NCBI GenBank assembly: GCA_951800685.1
Contig: CATOJY010000002.1
Coordinates: forward strand, 1 to 64,000
Direction of reading: 5' to 3'
Origin: an uncultured Lachnospiraceae bacterium
Lineage (GTDB): Bacteria; Bacillota; Clostridia; Lachnospirales; Lachnospiraceae
Length of the DNA: 64,000 nt
Part shown: positions 7,993-17,053 of the stretch, piece by piece
Layout of the letters: each line of letters opens with the position of its first letter
Numbering within the stretch: the stretch's first letter is position 1
The notes under the pieces: generated by a model
Seen by the model: the letters and a program-made list of their open reading frames with translations, nothing else
Told to the model about the DNA's origin: nothing
Database searches by the model: none
Translations under genes and position numbers: made by a program

Positions 7993-9036
7993 ATGAAGCT
8001 ATCAATTATTGTGCCGGTTTACAACATGGCAGCCGGTGGGAAATTAGAATATTGCCTGAACTCTTTGGTGGCGCAGACGATCCAGGATTACGAGATCATC
8101 GCGGTAGACGACTGCTCCACAGACCAGTCCTGGGAAATTCTGCAGGATTACCAGAAGAATTATCCGGAGAAGTTTTGTGCCGTTCACTGTGAAGTTAACA
8201 GGAAGCAGGGCGGCGCGAAGAACATTGGTATGGAGAAGGCGCAGGGGGAATGGATCGGATTTATCGACAGTGACGACTGGATCACACCGGATTTCTACGA
8301 AAGGCTGATCAGGAGGGGAGAAGAGACGGGAGCCGATATGGTGGGTTGCGATTATCACTTGACCGGAGAACACAGCATGAAGATTGGGCAGGTAGTGCAC
8401 AATAACAAACCGGAGCAGACAGGGATACTGAATGAAGAAAAGTACCGTTCCCTGATTTTGGATAGCGGCAGCCTGGTGGTAAAGGTATATCGCAGAGAGA
8501 TTGTAATTGATCATCCTGGCAGGTTCCCGACAGGGATCTTTTATGAAGATAACGCGCTGGCTAATTCCTGGATGCTGCGTGCCCATCATTTCGAGTATAT
8601 AGAAGAACCACTATACTATTATTATCAGCATGACACTTCTACTGTACATACCATTACAGAACGAAGATGCAAGGATCGTATGGAAGCAGGCAGAATCATG
8701 CTGCAGGAGGCTGTAAGCAACGGTTATCTGGAACGCTACCGGCCAGAGTTGGAATATACGTTTACAATGTTGTTTTATATCAACACTCTTTTTACCTATA
8801 TGCAGGGAGTAAGGCCGGTCAGAGCTGATTTCGTAGAAAAGCTGGGCAGGGAGATGCGTGAAACTTTTCCTGAGTTTCAGAAGAACCGCTATTACCTGGA
8901 GCGCACTGGGGCGGAAGAGAAGAAGCTGGCAGCGATGCATATGAGGTCTACCCTGCAATTTATACTGTACTATAAATTGCTGTGGGGATATCGGAATTGT
9001 AGAAAGAAACTGAAAGAGACCTTTGCAAAAAAATAA
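7993..9036 (+). CDS. Family 2 glycosyltransferase
   Basis: A GT-A-fold transferase of 347 residues. The N-terminal 'KLSIIVPVYNMA' strand, the 'YEIIAVDDCSTDQS' nucleotide-binding block and 'FIDSDDW' (Asp92-Ser-Asp94-Asp95, the metal-binding DxD) are all present. About residues 225-347 form a helical C-terminal part of unknown role. There is no signal peptide or membrane segment, so it probably works at the inner membrane face on a lipid-linked acceptor. It lies between pseC and a large membrane protein within the pse module. The acceptor and donor sugars cannot be told from sequence. Confidence 0.88.
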   Translation: MKLSIIVPVYNMAAGGKLEYCLNSLVAQTIQDYEIIAVDDCSTDQSWEILQDYQKNYPEKFCAVHCEVNRKQGGAKNIGMEKAQGEWIGFIDSDDWITPDFYERLIRRGEETGADMVGCDYHLTGEHSMKIGQVVHNNKPEQTGILNEEKYRSLILDSGSLVVKVYRREIVIDHPGRFPTGIFYEDNALANSWMLRAHHFEYIEEPLYYYYQHDTSTVHTITERRCKDRMEAGRIMLQEAVSNGYLERYRPELEYTFTMLFYINTLFTYMQGVRPVRADFVEKLGREMRETFPEFQKNRYYLERTGAEEKKLAAMHMRSTLQFILYYKLLWGYRNCRKKLKETFAKK

Positions 9037-9057
9037 ATGGTCGTAAGAGGAACGGGT

Positions 9058-11313
9058 ATGCAGACAAGAGAATTGTCGTTGAAAAGTAAAATCATCTATA
9101 TTGTGATGGTATGTTTGATTACAGTGTTGATCTGGCTTAGCAATGAGGGAAGCCGCCCTCTGGTCTATACAGGATCAAAACTGCAGCATTCAGTGGGATT
9201 GATCGACTCAGAGTATGCGCTTGTGATTCGGGATGCCGTGGCTAGGAATGGCGCTGTGGCAAATACGCCGCAGTATGTGATGAACAAAGGAAGTTATACC
9301 GCAGAACTTAACTATAGGGCGGACAATGCAGATTCTGCATTGGAACTTTGGGAGCAGGGCAAGAAAATAGCAGGCTGGACCCTTGATGCGTCTAAGACGA
9401 AGATGACTGCAGATTTTACCTTATCAAAAGACGCTAAACAGCTGCAGTTTAAGATCAATTACAGTGGTTCGGGTGAGCTGGTGGTCAGAGAACTTTGTTT
9501 AACACCGCGTACAATGTTCTATTCGGATACTTACTTTTTCATGATCCTTTTCCTGCTGGTAAGCCTGTTTGTATGGTGGTATTTGCAGAAAGGGAAAACG
9601 AAGTTTGACGAAAGGCAGATTGTAGATTATGGCATTATCTTGGGTGTGGCGCTTCTGGCGATGACGCCTATGATGCAGACTTATCTCTATAATGGGGATG
9701 ATCTGTGCTATCATCTGGCGCGCCTGGAGGGATTGAAGGATGGCATTCTGGATGGACAGATTCCAGTAAATATCCAGCCAGATGGGATGAAGGGAAACGG
9801 TTACTTAAATGCAATGTATCCATATCTGTTTCTCTATATAGGCGCTTTTCTGAGAATCTGCCGTGTTTCGTTGGCGCTCTCGTATAAGACGCTGATTTTT
9901 CTGGCAAATTTGGGGTCGGCGGTCTGTGCCTATGTGGCGGTGAAGTCCATGTGCAGATCCCGCAGAAGTGTAATCCTGGCAGTTGTGTTGTATACGCTGA
10001 TGCCCTACCGCTTTACAAATATCTTTTCCAGAGGAGATCTGGGAGAGACACTTGCCTTGATTTTCTGGCCGCTTGTGATTGCGGGGCTTTATCATGTAAT
10101 TTTAGGAGAACGGAAGTACTGGTATTATCTGGTGATCGGATTCAGCGGTGTCTTGCAGAGCCATATTCTGAGTGCGGCTTTTGTGGCGGCAATCAGTGTT
10201 ATTACGGCGCTCTTTTGGTGTGTTCGTATTGTGAAGGAAAAACGTTACCTTGAAATCGGGAAGGCCGTTGGTCTGACGATTCTGTTGAATTTGTGGTATC
10301 TGGCGCCGTTCTTGTATTATTATTTCGGAGAGAATTTGAGTACAGAAGTGCTTCGGTGGAGCGGCTACTTTGAGCAGTCGATCAATCCATCCAACTTCAC
10401 GCAGAGCATCAGCTTGTATCATAAACAATATTTTTCGCTCGGATTGGCGTTGTTCGGGTGTGTGGGTATCGGCGTTGTCAGGTTCTTGTTCGAGAGAACG
10501 GATAAGAGGTCGGATTTGGAGCATTTCCTGTGTTATCTGTTAGTGCTGGGTGGTATGCTGGTCTACATGACGACAGGATATTTTCCGAACCGGACGCTTC
10601 TTTCGAATGCACTGTTTGAAAATATCGTGACGATGATACAGTTTCCATGGCGGTTTTTGGGACCTGCATCCGCCTGTTTTATGTTCGTAGGAGTGATTGG
10701 CCTGTCGGAGTCGCAGATCCTGAAACCCTATCGTAATCTTATCTTCACGCTGTTTGTAGGACTGAATCTTCTGGTAATTCTGTCTGTACCGACGGACAAC
10801 AGCCATATGCCCTATGACAATGCAGAGGCGGTGGCATCCAAAGGACATGAGAGTAAGATGGGGGCGAATATTGGTCTGTTTTATCCGCATGAATGGCGGA
10901 TCGACGGTGCGTCAGATGAAAGGCTTGTTTCCAATGTAGTCGCTTCTGATTTATACAACATGACGATCCGGAATTATGAGAAGAAGGGTACAAAAGCAGC
11001 AGTGACTTATACAGCCACAGAAGAGGGCTGCTTCATTGAACTGCCGATTCAGGGATATTTAGGTTACCGTGCTTACGATGAAAATGGAAAACAAGTTGCC
11101 ATTAAACGTGGATCAGGAGCCAGAATACGGATCGATGCTGTGGGGGATGGCAGGGAACATACCGTCTATGTGAGATATGGCAGGATTCCGCTCTTTATCA
11201 TGGCAAATCTTCTCTCTGCGGCGACGGCGGCAGGCATCATCTTGTTAAAATCGAAGCGATCTGCGGCGCTCCGCGGCCGTCTAGAAAGTCTCTCATGGAG
11301 GAAGAAAGAGTAA
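9058..11313 (+). CDS. Large multipass membrane protein, PTPS-related/YfhO-like, probable GT-C-type
   Basis: About 751 residues with one N-terminal membrane helix, an extracytoplasmic domain at about residues 35-155, roughly a dozen further helices, and a second soluble domain at about 590-725 before a last helix. The region around 'YNGDDLCYHLARLEGLKDG' matches the integral-membrane family annotated as '6-pyruvoyl-tetrahydropterin synthase-related' (a naming accident), whose acidic motif in the first outside loop recalls GT-C transferases that use polyprenyl-phosphate sugars. I chose ATG 9058, which has AGAGGA upstream, over ATG 9037, which abuts the preceding stop and has no site. The 3' end overlaps pseG on the opposite strand by 77 bases. 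Function is inferred from fold type only. Confidence 0.8.
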   Translation: MQTRELSLKSKIIYIVMVCLITVLIWLSNEGSRPLVYTGSKLQHSVGLIDSEYALVIRDAVARNGAVANTPQYVMNKGSYTAELNYRADNADSALELWEQGKKIAGWTLDASKTKMTADFTLSKDAKQLQFKINYSGSGELVVRELCLTPRTMFYSDTYFFMILFLLVSLFVWWYLQKGKTKFDERQIVDYGIILGVALLAMTPMMQTYLYNGDDLCYHLARLEGLKDGILDGQIPVNIQPDGMKGNGYLNAMYPYLFLYIGAFLRICRVSLALSYKTLIFLANLGSAVCAYVAVKSMCRSRRSVILAVVLYTLMPYRFTNIFSRGDLGETLALIFWPLVIAGLYHVILGERKYWYYLVIGFSGVLQSHILSAAFVAAISVITALFWCVRIVKEKRYLEIGKAVGLTILLNLWYLAPFLYYYFGENLSTEVLRWSGYFEQSINPSNFTQSISLYHKQYFSLGLALFGCVGIGVVRFLFERTDKRSDLEHFLCYLLVLGGMLVYMTTGYFPNRTLLSNALFENIVTMIQFPWRFLGPASACFMFVGVIGLSESQILKPYRNLIFTLFVGLNLLVILSVPTDNSHMPYDNAEAVASKGHESKMGANIGLFYPHEWRIDGASDERLVSNVVASDLYNMTIRNYEKKGTKAAVTYTATEEGCFIELPIQGYLGYRAYDENGKQVAIKRGSGARIRIDAVGDGREHTVYVRYGRIPLFIMANLLSAATAAGIILLKSKRSAALRGRLESLSWRKKE

Positions 11314-12406
11314 CGCGCCGGTCATAATCCTGCGTCATATGTGCAAGAAAAGAAAGAATATGACGCAGCGTGGAGGCGTTTGCTGTTTGGGAAATGCATT
11401 CCGTTTCCGCCGGGACGGCGGAGCGGATATCCCCGGCATAGGGGATAAGATCCAGCTTAGCATAGGAATCTATGGCAGTACGCTGGTTTTCGGCCATCAG
11501 GAAGCTGACGGCAGGGACGCCCACCGCACAGAGTTCACATAAGGTAGTGCCTCCGGCGGAAACGGCCAGATCACAGGAAGCCATCAGGGCGGCGACATCG
11601 GTGATATTTGTGTAAAGATGAATAGAAGGATATCGTTTGGCCAGCTGGGCCAAATCTGTATACCGGGTATTGGCACTGCTGGTCATGACATGATAATGCA
11701 GGCTGCGAAGCAGTGTGTGGTCCTGCTCCCATGACGGTGTTTTAAGGTCCTGTGGGAGGGTGGTATTTTCTATATCAAAAATTGCGGTGAGCAGCGCATG
11801 GGATACCCCATAAGGATCGGTGCCGCCGGTAGAGATAAATACATGTCTGGCAGCAGGGCGGACTTCGTAGACAGGAGAGTAGAACTGCTCCCGCAGGGGT
11901 GTGTACGGTGCACCAAGTAATTTATGGACGGCGCCGGCATAATAAGGACAATCTTCCTGGGTATCATAATTGACGAGGAGGTCAACAGTGCAGTCGAAAC
12001 GGCGCAGATCATCCAGATAGGCTACGCGGAAATAGTTCTTTAAGGATTGGAAATAGGATGGGGAAGCATAATAAGAATCGATAAAGATCCAGGGCTTCGG
12101 GCAGGAACCTGAAAATAGTTCAACTGGAAAAGAGTCTGCTATGCTGCTGGGGAGTTCTGACAGGCAGGAGAGCAGTGTTGGGATTTCAGAGGGAAGTTCC
12201 TGGTAATTGCGGTGGAGGCAATAGACATCAAACTCTCCGTCATAGGCAAAGCGTTCTTTTAGAAGAGTAAGGCTTTCTTCATCTGATACGATAAATTTGG
12301 CCTGCGCTTCTCTCTGTACACAGGCGCGTGCGATAGTGAGACTGCGCATAAGGTGTCCTGTTGCGATCTGGCAGTTTCCATCGGTTCTGAAATAGACAGT
12401 GTTCAT
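11237..12406 (-). CDS. pseG: UDP-2,4-diacetamido-2,4,6-trideoxy-beta-L-altropyranose hydrolase, PseG
   Basis: Releases UDP to give free 2,4-diacetamido-2,4,6-trideoxy-L-altrose, the substrate of PseI. It has a GT-B fold (MurG-like) and 389 residues, somewhat longer than the Campylobacter enzyme. The N-terminal 'RTDGNCQIATGHLMRS' contains His18, which aligns with the family's catalytic histidine; 'DLAVSAGGTTLCELCAVGVP' is the UDP-binding block. It starts 11 bases after a CCTCC (GGAGG on its strand) at 12416-12420 and is driven by its own promoter. It points away from pseF, and its 3' end runs 77 bases into the convergent membrane-protein gene, so the two transcripts overlap antisense. Confidence 0.92.
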   Translation of the reverse strand: MNTVYFRTDGNCQIATGHLMRSLTIARACVQREAQAKFIVSDEESLTLLKERFAYDGEFDVYCLHRNYQELPSEIPTLLSCLSELPSSIADSFPVELFSGSCPKPWIFIDSYYASPSYFQSLKNYFRVAYLDDLRRFDCTVDLLVNYDTQEDCPYYAGAVHKLLGAPYTPLREQFYSPVYEVRPAARHVFISTGGTDPYGVSHALLTAIFDIENTTLPQDLKTPSWEQDHTLLRSLHYHVMTSSANTRYTDLAQLAKRYPSIHLYTNITDVAALMASCDLAVSAGGTTLCELCAVGVPAVSFLMAENQRTAIDSYAKLDLIPYAGDIRSAVPAETECISQTANASTLRHILSFLAHMTQDYDRRVTLSSSMRDFLDGRGAPQIASILTR

Positions 12407-12444
12407 GGTCGTAGGCCTCCATAAATGTAGCGCGTTTTGTTTTT

Positions 12445-12473
12445 ATTATAGTAAACTTATGATCGGCAGTCAA
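12445..12473 (-). promoter_or_regulatory. Promoter of pseG, close to consensus
   Basis: Read on the minus strand: TTGACT (12473-12468), 17-base spacer, TATAAT (12450-12445). This is the best promoter in the window. It lies about 40 bases ahead of the pseG ATG in the 133-base divergent gap shared with pseF. No equally good promoter is seen for pseF on the other strand. Confidence 0.85.
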
Positions 12474-12539
12474 ACATACGTCAACATTGCGCCGCAAGAG
12501 AAGGCGCAGCGGCAATAGAAAGAGATAAGGAGGAAGGAT

Positions 12540-13244
12540 ATGAGCAATGCGATAGCGATCATCACAGCCAGAGGAGGCAGCAAAAGGATTCCCCATAAGA
12601 ATATCAAAGAGTTCTGCGGCAGGCCGATTATCACCTATTCTATAGAGGCGGCGCTGCAGTCGGGATTGTTTGAAGAGGTCATGGTCTCCACAGACGATGA
12701 GGGGATCGCAGAGGTTGCACGGATGGCGGGGGCACAAGTGCCCTTTATGAGAAGCGGCGCCAGCGCCGGGGATTATGCTTCTACGGATGATGTGCTGCTG
12801 GAGGTGATTTCTGCCTACCGCAGGCAAGGAAGAGAGTTCGACCGATTCTGCTGTCTTTATCCGACGGCTCCCTTTGTGACACCAGAGAAACTGCGGACGG
12901 CGATGGGATTGTTGGAGAAAGCCGATTCTGTTATGCCGGTGGTGGCGTTCTCGTTTCCGCCACAACGTTGTATGATCTTGAATGAGGAAGGGGAGCTGCG
13001 CATGAAATGGCCGGAATATGCCAGGACACGCTCCCAGGACCTGGAGCCTTACTATCACGACTGCGGACAGTTCTACTGTTGCAGGACAACGCCTTTCCTG
13101 GAATATGGGACAACAGATCTGCCGCATATGGTACCGATGATTATGAGTGAGCTGGAGGTGCAGGATATTGATAATCCCGATGATTGGGAGATTGCGGAGC
13201 TGAAATACCGGAAGATGATTACCGGGATGCATCAGAAGGCATAG
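12540..13244 (+). CDS. pseF: Pseudaminic acid cytidylyltransferase, PseF
   Basis: Activates pseudaminic acid to CMP-pseudaminic acid, the last step before transfer. The 234-residue length fits. The N-terminal CTP-binding motif is 'ITARGGSKRIPHKNI' (residues 8-22), followed by 'VSTDDEGIAEVARMAGA' and 'ASTDDVLLEVI' as in CMP-nonulosonate synthetases of the PseF/NeuA family. AAGGAGGA at 12527-12534 sets the start. Upstream, TGCGCC (12488-12493) and GGCGCA (12503-12508) can form a six-pair stem in the leader; it is not followed by T residues, and its role is unknown. The partner gene pseG diverges from it. Confidence 0.94.
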   Translation: MSNAIAIITARGGSKRIPHKNIKEFCGRPIITYSIEAALQSGLFEEVMVSTDDEGIAEVARMAGAQVPFMRSGASAGDYASTDDVLLEVISAYRRQGREFDRFCCLYPTAPFVTPEKLRTAMGLLEKADSVMPVVAFSFPPQRCMILNEEGELRMKWPEYARTRSQDLEPYYHDCGQFYCCRTTPFLEYGTTDLPHMVPMIMSELEVQDIDNPDDWEIAELKYRKMITGMHQKA

Positions 13245-13381
13245 GGTATCTATGCACTGCTTAGCGTTTTTGCAGTGTAAAATGATGGCTGTGCAGGCGG
13301 CTTGAAGAAGCGGTGCTGCCAGCCAGGTTTAGCAAGATAGAGGCGCATATTCGCAGAGTTTTAGGAAGGAGAATCCATATT

Positions 13382-14431
13382 ATGAAAAAGGAATTCAGAA
13401 TTGGAAAGAAACTGGTTGGCGAGAATCATCCTTGTTTTTGTGTAGCGGAGATGTCAGGAAATCACTTAAAGGATTACGGCAGGGCGGTAGAGATCATTCA
13501 TGCGGCGAAGGAGGCAGGAGCGGATGCCATTAAGCTGCAGACTTATACGGCGGACAGCCTATCGGTGGACTGTGACAAGGAGTATTTCCAAAACCATGGC
13601 GGGCTGTGGGATGGCATGACAGAATACGAGCTTTATCAGGAAGCCTCAACTCCTTGGGAATGGCAGCCGAAACTTAAGGAAGTGGCAGAGAGTCTTGGAC
13701 TGGAATGCTTTTCTTCTCCGTTTGATGCGGCCGCTGTTGACTTTATGAGAGAATGTGATATGCCTGCTTATAAGATTGCATCCTATGAGATCAATGATCT
13801 GCCATTGATCCGCAGAGCTGCCAGGATGCACAAACCGGTGATTCTGGCTACTGGTGTGGCCCATGCGGAGGATATTGAGCGTGCACTGCAGGCATGTCAG
13901 GAGGAAGGGAACGAAGAGATTATACTTCTGAAATGCGTGTCCGCCTACCCGACGCCTTATGAGGACATCAATCTGCGCATGATCCCGACGCTTGCAAAGA
14001 CTTATGGCTGTCTGACCGGGCTGTCGGATCATTCCATGGGCAGCGTTGTGCCTGTGGCGGCCGCCGCGCTTGGCATTAGGATGGTGGAAAAACATCTGAC
14101 TTTGAGACGTTCTGATGGCGGACCAGACGGTGCTTTTTCTATGGAACCGGAAGAATTTAAGGAAATGGTAGATCAGATCCGTATTGTGGAAAAAGCGCTG
14201 GGAGAATCTTCCTACAAGCTTACACAGAAGCAGGAGCAGGAACGGAAGGGTTCCCGTTCGCTGTTCGTTGTGAAGGATATCAGAGCGGGAGAGGTATTGA
14301 CCGAGGACAATGTGCGTTCCATCCGGCCCTATTATGGATTGCATCCAATGTACTATGAAAAGGTGCTGGGCAAAACGGCTGTCTGTGATATTTCACTGGG
14401 CACACCGCTTGCCTGGGATTTGATCCGGTGA
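13382..14431 (+). CDS. pseI: Pseudaminic acid synthase, PseI
   Basis: Condenses 2,4-diacetamido-2,4,6-trideoxy-L-altrose with phosphoenolpyruvate. The 349-residue protein has an N-terminal NeuB-type TIM barrel ('CVAEMSGNH', 'AGADAIKLQTYTADS', 'FSSPFDAAAVDFM', 'GLSDHSMG', 'VEKHLTL') and a C-terminal SAF antifreeze-like domain from about residue 285 ('SRSLFVVKDIRAGEVLTEDNV'). The 'KLQTYTADS' version and the strong likeness around 'LWDGMTEYELY' favour PseI over NeuB or LegI. ATG 13382 with GGAAGGAG upstream is preferred to an in-frame start 69 bases earlier. It follows pseF by 137 bases. Confidence 0.94.
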   Translation: MKKEFRIGKKLVGENHPCFCVAEMSGNHLKDYGRAVEIIHAAKEAGADAIKLQTYTADSLSVDCDKEYFQNHGGLWDGMTEYELYQEASTPWEWQPKLKEVAESLGLECFSSPFDAAAVDFMRECDMPAYKIASYEINDLPLIRRAARMHKPVILATGVAHAEDIERALQACQEEGNEEIILLKCVSAYPTPYEDINLRMIPTLAKTYGCLTGLSDHSMGSVVPVAAAALGIRMVEKHLTLRRSDGGPDGAFSMEPEEFKEMVDQIRIVEKALGESSYKLTQKQEQERKGSRSLFVVKDIRAGEVLTEDNVRSIRPYYGLHPMYYEKVLGKTAVCDISLGTPLAWDLIR

Positions 14432-14463
14432 TAGCCGCGGCTGTGGCCGCCTCTGGCAGGATG

Positions 14464-15435
14464 TCAGGACATCGCGTCTAAGGTCATCAGATCGGTGTAT
14501 TTCAGCATACAGACGTCTTGTGCATAGCTGCCAATCTGCTGTTCGTTCTTCTGTCCGGCTAGATTGGCGGCAATCATCTTAGGGAAATTGACGCCGCAGT
14601 TGTAGGCATGGGGATAACCACCGCCAAAACGCGGGTTGATTTCAGAGATATAGTACTGGCCGCCGACTAAAAACAGATCCATATCGATTGGGCCAGCCAG
14701 AGTAAGCGGGGCCAGAGTCTTCTCGATCAAGGTATAAAGTGCTTCGTCTTTATAGGAGATTGCTTTCTCGGTCTCTCCGGCACGCATACGGAGCTTTTTC
14801 TTTATGAAGATGGAGACGGGCTTATTGGTCAGCAGATCTACATAGATGTCCGCACCGAATTCCTCCCCTTGTGCAAAACTCTGAATGACATAAGGTTCTT
14901 CCTGATACCGGCAGAGCGCTTCCAGTAGGGCTGTCTGTTCTACTTTCTGGATGCCGATACTGCCGCAGCCGCGGGAGGGCTTGAGAAAGACCGGCATCTT
15001 GATGTTTCCAGCAGCAAGTTCTTTCTGAAAAGCCGCAAAGTCACTGCAGGTGGTGAGGGAAGGCAGGTCATTCTTCCTGAGATATTGGTAGAAAGCATAT
15101 TTATCCCGGCACAACTCGATGGACTGAGCGACGGAGACGATCGGTGTAATCCCGGCCTGAATAAAAAGCTGCCTGTGGGAAGCGATCAGGTAGAGTTCGT
15201 CTTCCTGCAAAGGAAGAACAGCGCTGATGGATTCCTTGCGGCAGATCGCAAGAATCGTATCCAGGTAAGCCGGATCTGTCATACGCGGTACGATATAGTG
15301 GGCATCTGTCTCATATAGAGCCGGTGCGTAGATGCTGCAGTCTGTACCGACAACTCTGGTAAAGCCGTTTGCCTTGTCTTTAAAATAACGGACCAGAAGA
15401 TTCCTGGTCCCACAACTTAAAATCAAAAGATTCAT
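14464..15435 (-). CDS. ATP-grasp ligase (carbamoyl-phosphate-synthase-like), paralogue 1
   Basis: A 323-residue ATP-grasp protein. It has an N-terminal Rossmann-like part ('MNLLILSCGTRNLLVRYF'), the ATP-binding stretch 'PVFLKPSRGCGSIGIQKV', and the metal-binding block 'YYISEINPRFGGGYPHAY'. Such enzymes join a carboxylate to an amine or other nucleophile via acyl-phosphate. The start is ATG 15435, after AAGGAAAGGA. It lies 25 bases behind the PLP decarboxylase gene on the same strand, so the two form an operon. It shares long blocks with the gene at 36.96 kb, including MRAGET and NPRFGGGYPHAY. Substrates are unknown; attaching an amino acid or amine to a glycan precursor is a reasonable guess. 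Confidence 0.85.
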   Translation of the reverse strand: MNLLILSCGTRNLLVRYFKDKANGFTRVVGTDCSIYAPALYETDAHYIVPRMTDPAYLDTILAICRKESISAVLPLQEDELYLIASHRQLFIQAGITPIVSVAQSIELCRDKYAFYQYLRKNDLPSLTTCSDFAAFQKELAAGNIKMPVFLKPSRGCGSIGIQKVEQTALLEALCRYQEEPYVIQSFAQGEEFGADIYVDLLTNKPVSIFIKKKLRMRAGETEKAISYKDEALYTLIEKTLAPLTLAGPIDMDLFLVGGQYYISEINPRFGGGYPHAYNCGVNFPKMIAANLAGQKNEQQIGSYAQDVCMLKYTDLMTLDAMS

Positions 15436-15460
15436 AAAAAGATTCCTTTCCTTCCCGCGT

Positions 15461-16741
15461 TTACCACAAGCTCCCTTGTACATATTCTTCCGGTGTCCAT
15501 TTCTTGCGGACCATCTGCAGCCGATCTCCACTTTTCACATATACAGCAGGAAAATACTGGATAAAAAGCGGGTTCAAGCTCATGGTATAACCGCCTACGT
15601 TCTCATAGACAATCCTGTCTCCTGGCATCAGTTCCGGCTGGTTTTCATGAAGAAAGATCCGGTCGGCTTCCATGCAGCTAAAGCCGCTGACAACTTGTTT
15701 TGCTAACAGGGGGCGGTCTGTGTGTACGTAAATGGCCGCTGTCTTAAGAGGATTTGCCACCGCGTCCTGTGCCTGGCTGATGTTGGAGGAGGATGCGTCC
15801 ATGCATGTATCCTGGGTATATTGCAGGTGGAACAGGTGGGAGGATTTGATCATGGTCGGATCGATGTTGAAACGGCTGCCGTCAGTCATCACATAGCGAG
15901 TACCCTTGATATCGCGGGTATCAAAAACACTGGTCACAAAGGTGGTACATTTGGATATCATAGAGATACCAGGTTCGACGATCAGCTTCGTGCGTTCGGG
16001 AGAAAAGCACCGGTGCAGTTCCTGTGCGATCGCAGGAAAATAGTCTGGATATTCGGGCCGCCCTTCCATTCCGCCACAGTAGCCTCCGCCCAGATCCACA
16101 TAGGAGAGATCTAAGTCGAATTCTTCCTGGATTCTGCATGCCATGCGGGCAATGGAGCGGAAGATGTTGACGCTGCGGGATTTGCTGCTGGAATGCAGGT
16201 GGAGGCCTGTCACGGACACATTGGGAAGTCTGCACAGAATAGCCAGGGCATCCGCGAATTTACCAGTTTCATAACAGAATCCAAAGCGGCCGCTGACTTC
16301 CCCCATGGTTGTTTCGCCAGGGCACATCTGCTCCAGGTTGAAATTGGCGCGGATACCAACCTGGAAATGGTTGTTTGGAAAACAGTCCGAAAGATCGGAC
16401 AGCCACCGCACTTCCTGCATGGAATCCAAATTCACGATACCGCCGGCAAGCAGAACAGCGCGGAAAGACGCTTCCCCTTTGTAGGGTCCGTTATAGAGGA
16501 TCTGTTCGTCGGAAAAGCCCATATATCTGGCCAGACTGTATTCATCCTCAGATACGACTTCTGCCAAAGCGCCTTGTTTCTTCATATAGGAGACAAGCCA
16601 GGGCAGAGAGTTGGTTTTGAAGGAATAGCCGATCAGATAGTTGTCCCAGTTGGCAGATAAAGAATCTGTGAGCATATCGTAATAGTGCTGCAGGATCTGC
16701 TCATCTATGACAAAATAAGGAGTCTGGATTGTTTCTTTCAT
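15461..16741 (-). CDS. Fold-type III PLP-dependent decarboxylase (LysA/ornithine decarboxylase-like)
   Basis: A 426-residue alanine-racemase-fold enzyme related to diaminopimelate decarboxylase. The PLP lysine is Lys42 in 'YSFKTNSLP'; 'VTGLHLHSSSKS', the glycine loop 'VDLGGGYCGG', 'IVEPGISMI', the catalytic-cysteine block 'GFSCMEAD' and the C-terminal 'NVGGYTMSLNP' are all present, so both active-site halves of the dimer are intact. The start ATG has AGAGAGG upstream. It is transcribed with the following ATP-grasp gene, away from the GT52-like gene. It is unlikely to be the housekeeping LysA given its setting; it may decarboxylate or racemise an amino acid that the ATP-grasp enzyme then attaches. 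That pairing is inference. Confidence 0.87.
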   Translation of the reverse strand: MKETIQTPYFVIDEQILQHYYDMLTDSLSANWDNYLIGYSFKTNSLPWLVSYMKKQGALAEVVSEDEYSLARYMGFSDEQILYNGPYKGEASFRAVLLAGGIVNLDSMQEVRWLSDLSDCFPNNHFQVGIRANFNLEQMCPGETTMGEVSGRFGFCYETGKFADALAILCRLPNVSVTGLHLHSSSKSRSVNIFRSIARMACRIQEEFDLDLSYVDLGGGYCGGMEGRPEYPDYFPAIAQELHRCFSPERTKLIVEPGISMISKCTTFVTSVFDTRDIKGTRYVMTDGSRFNIDPTMIKSSHLFHLQYTQDTCMDASSSNISQAQDAVANPLKTAAIYVHTDRPLLAKQVVSGFSCMEADRIFLHENQPELMPGDRIVYENVGGYTMSLNPLFIQYFPAVYVKSGDRLQMVRKKWTPEEYVQGSLW

Positions 16742-16820
16742 GAGAACCCTCTCTAAAAATAATTGTTGGGAGTATAGAAGAACCGAAGCAGGTGGAAGGT
16801 GCAGCGGTTCATTATCTGTA

Positions 16821-16849
16821 ATCTTACATCATTTCAGGATGGTATACAA
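16821..16849 (-). promoter_or_regulatory. Candidate promoter of the PLP decarboxylase / ATP-grasp pair
   Basis: On the minus strand: TTGTAT (16849-16844), 17 bases, TAAGAT (16826-16821), about 80 bases ahead of the gene. It lies in a 312-base divergent gap (16742-17053) that also holds the plus-strand promoter at 16900. Apart from these promoters and ribosome sites nothing else is recognised in that gap. Confidence 0.5.
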
Positions 16850-16899
16850 TGTGGAATTTGAATTTAGGTGAAAACTGAAATAAAAGGTGGAAATAAAAG

Positions 16900-16928
16900 T
16901 TAACAATGCGGGGAAGGAATGATATAGT
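16900..16928 (+). promoter_or_regulatory. Promoter of the GT52-like gene
   Basis: TTAACA at 16900-16905 and TATAGT at 16923-16928 with a 17-base spacer, within an AT-rich part of the divergent gap. It would give a leader of roughly 115 bases before ATG 17054. Confidence 0.65.
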
Positions 16929-17053
16929 ATAGTTGAACAAGGGACAGGCCTGTGGAGACTGTAAAGATTACTTCTGTCGTCGTAAGAGGCCATGCAAAAA
17001 GATCTGACCGGGAATGACCAGGACTGCACTTAAGCGAAATCATGGAGGCTGTT

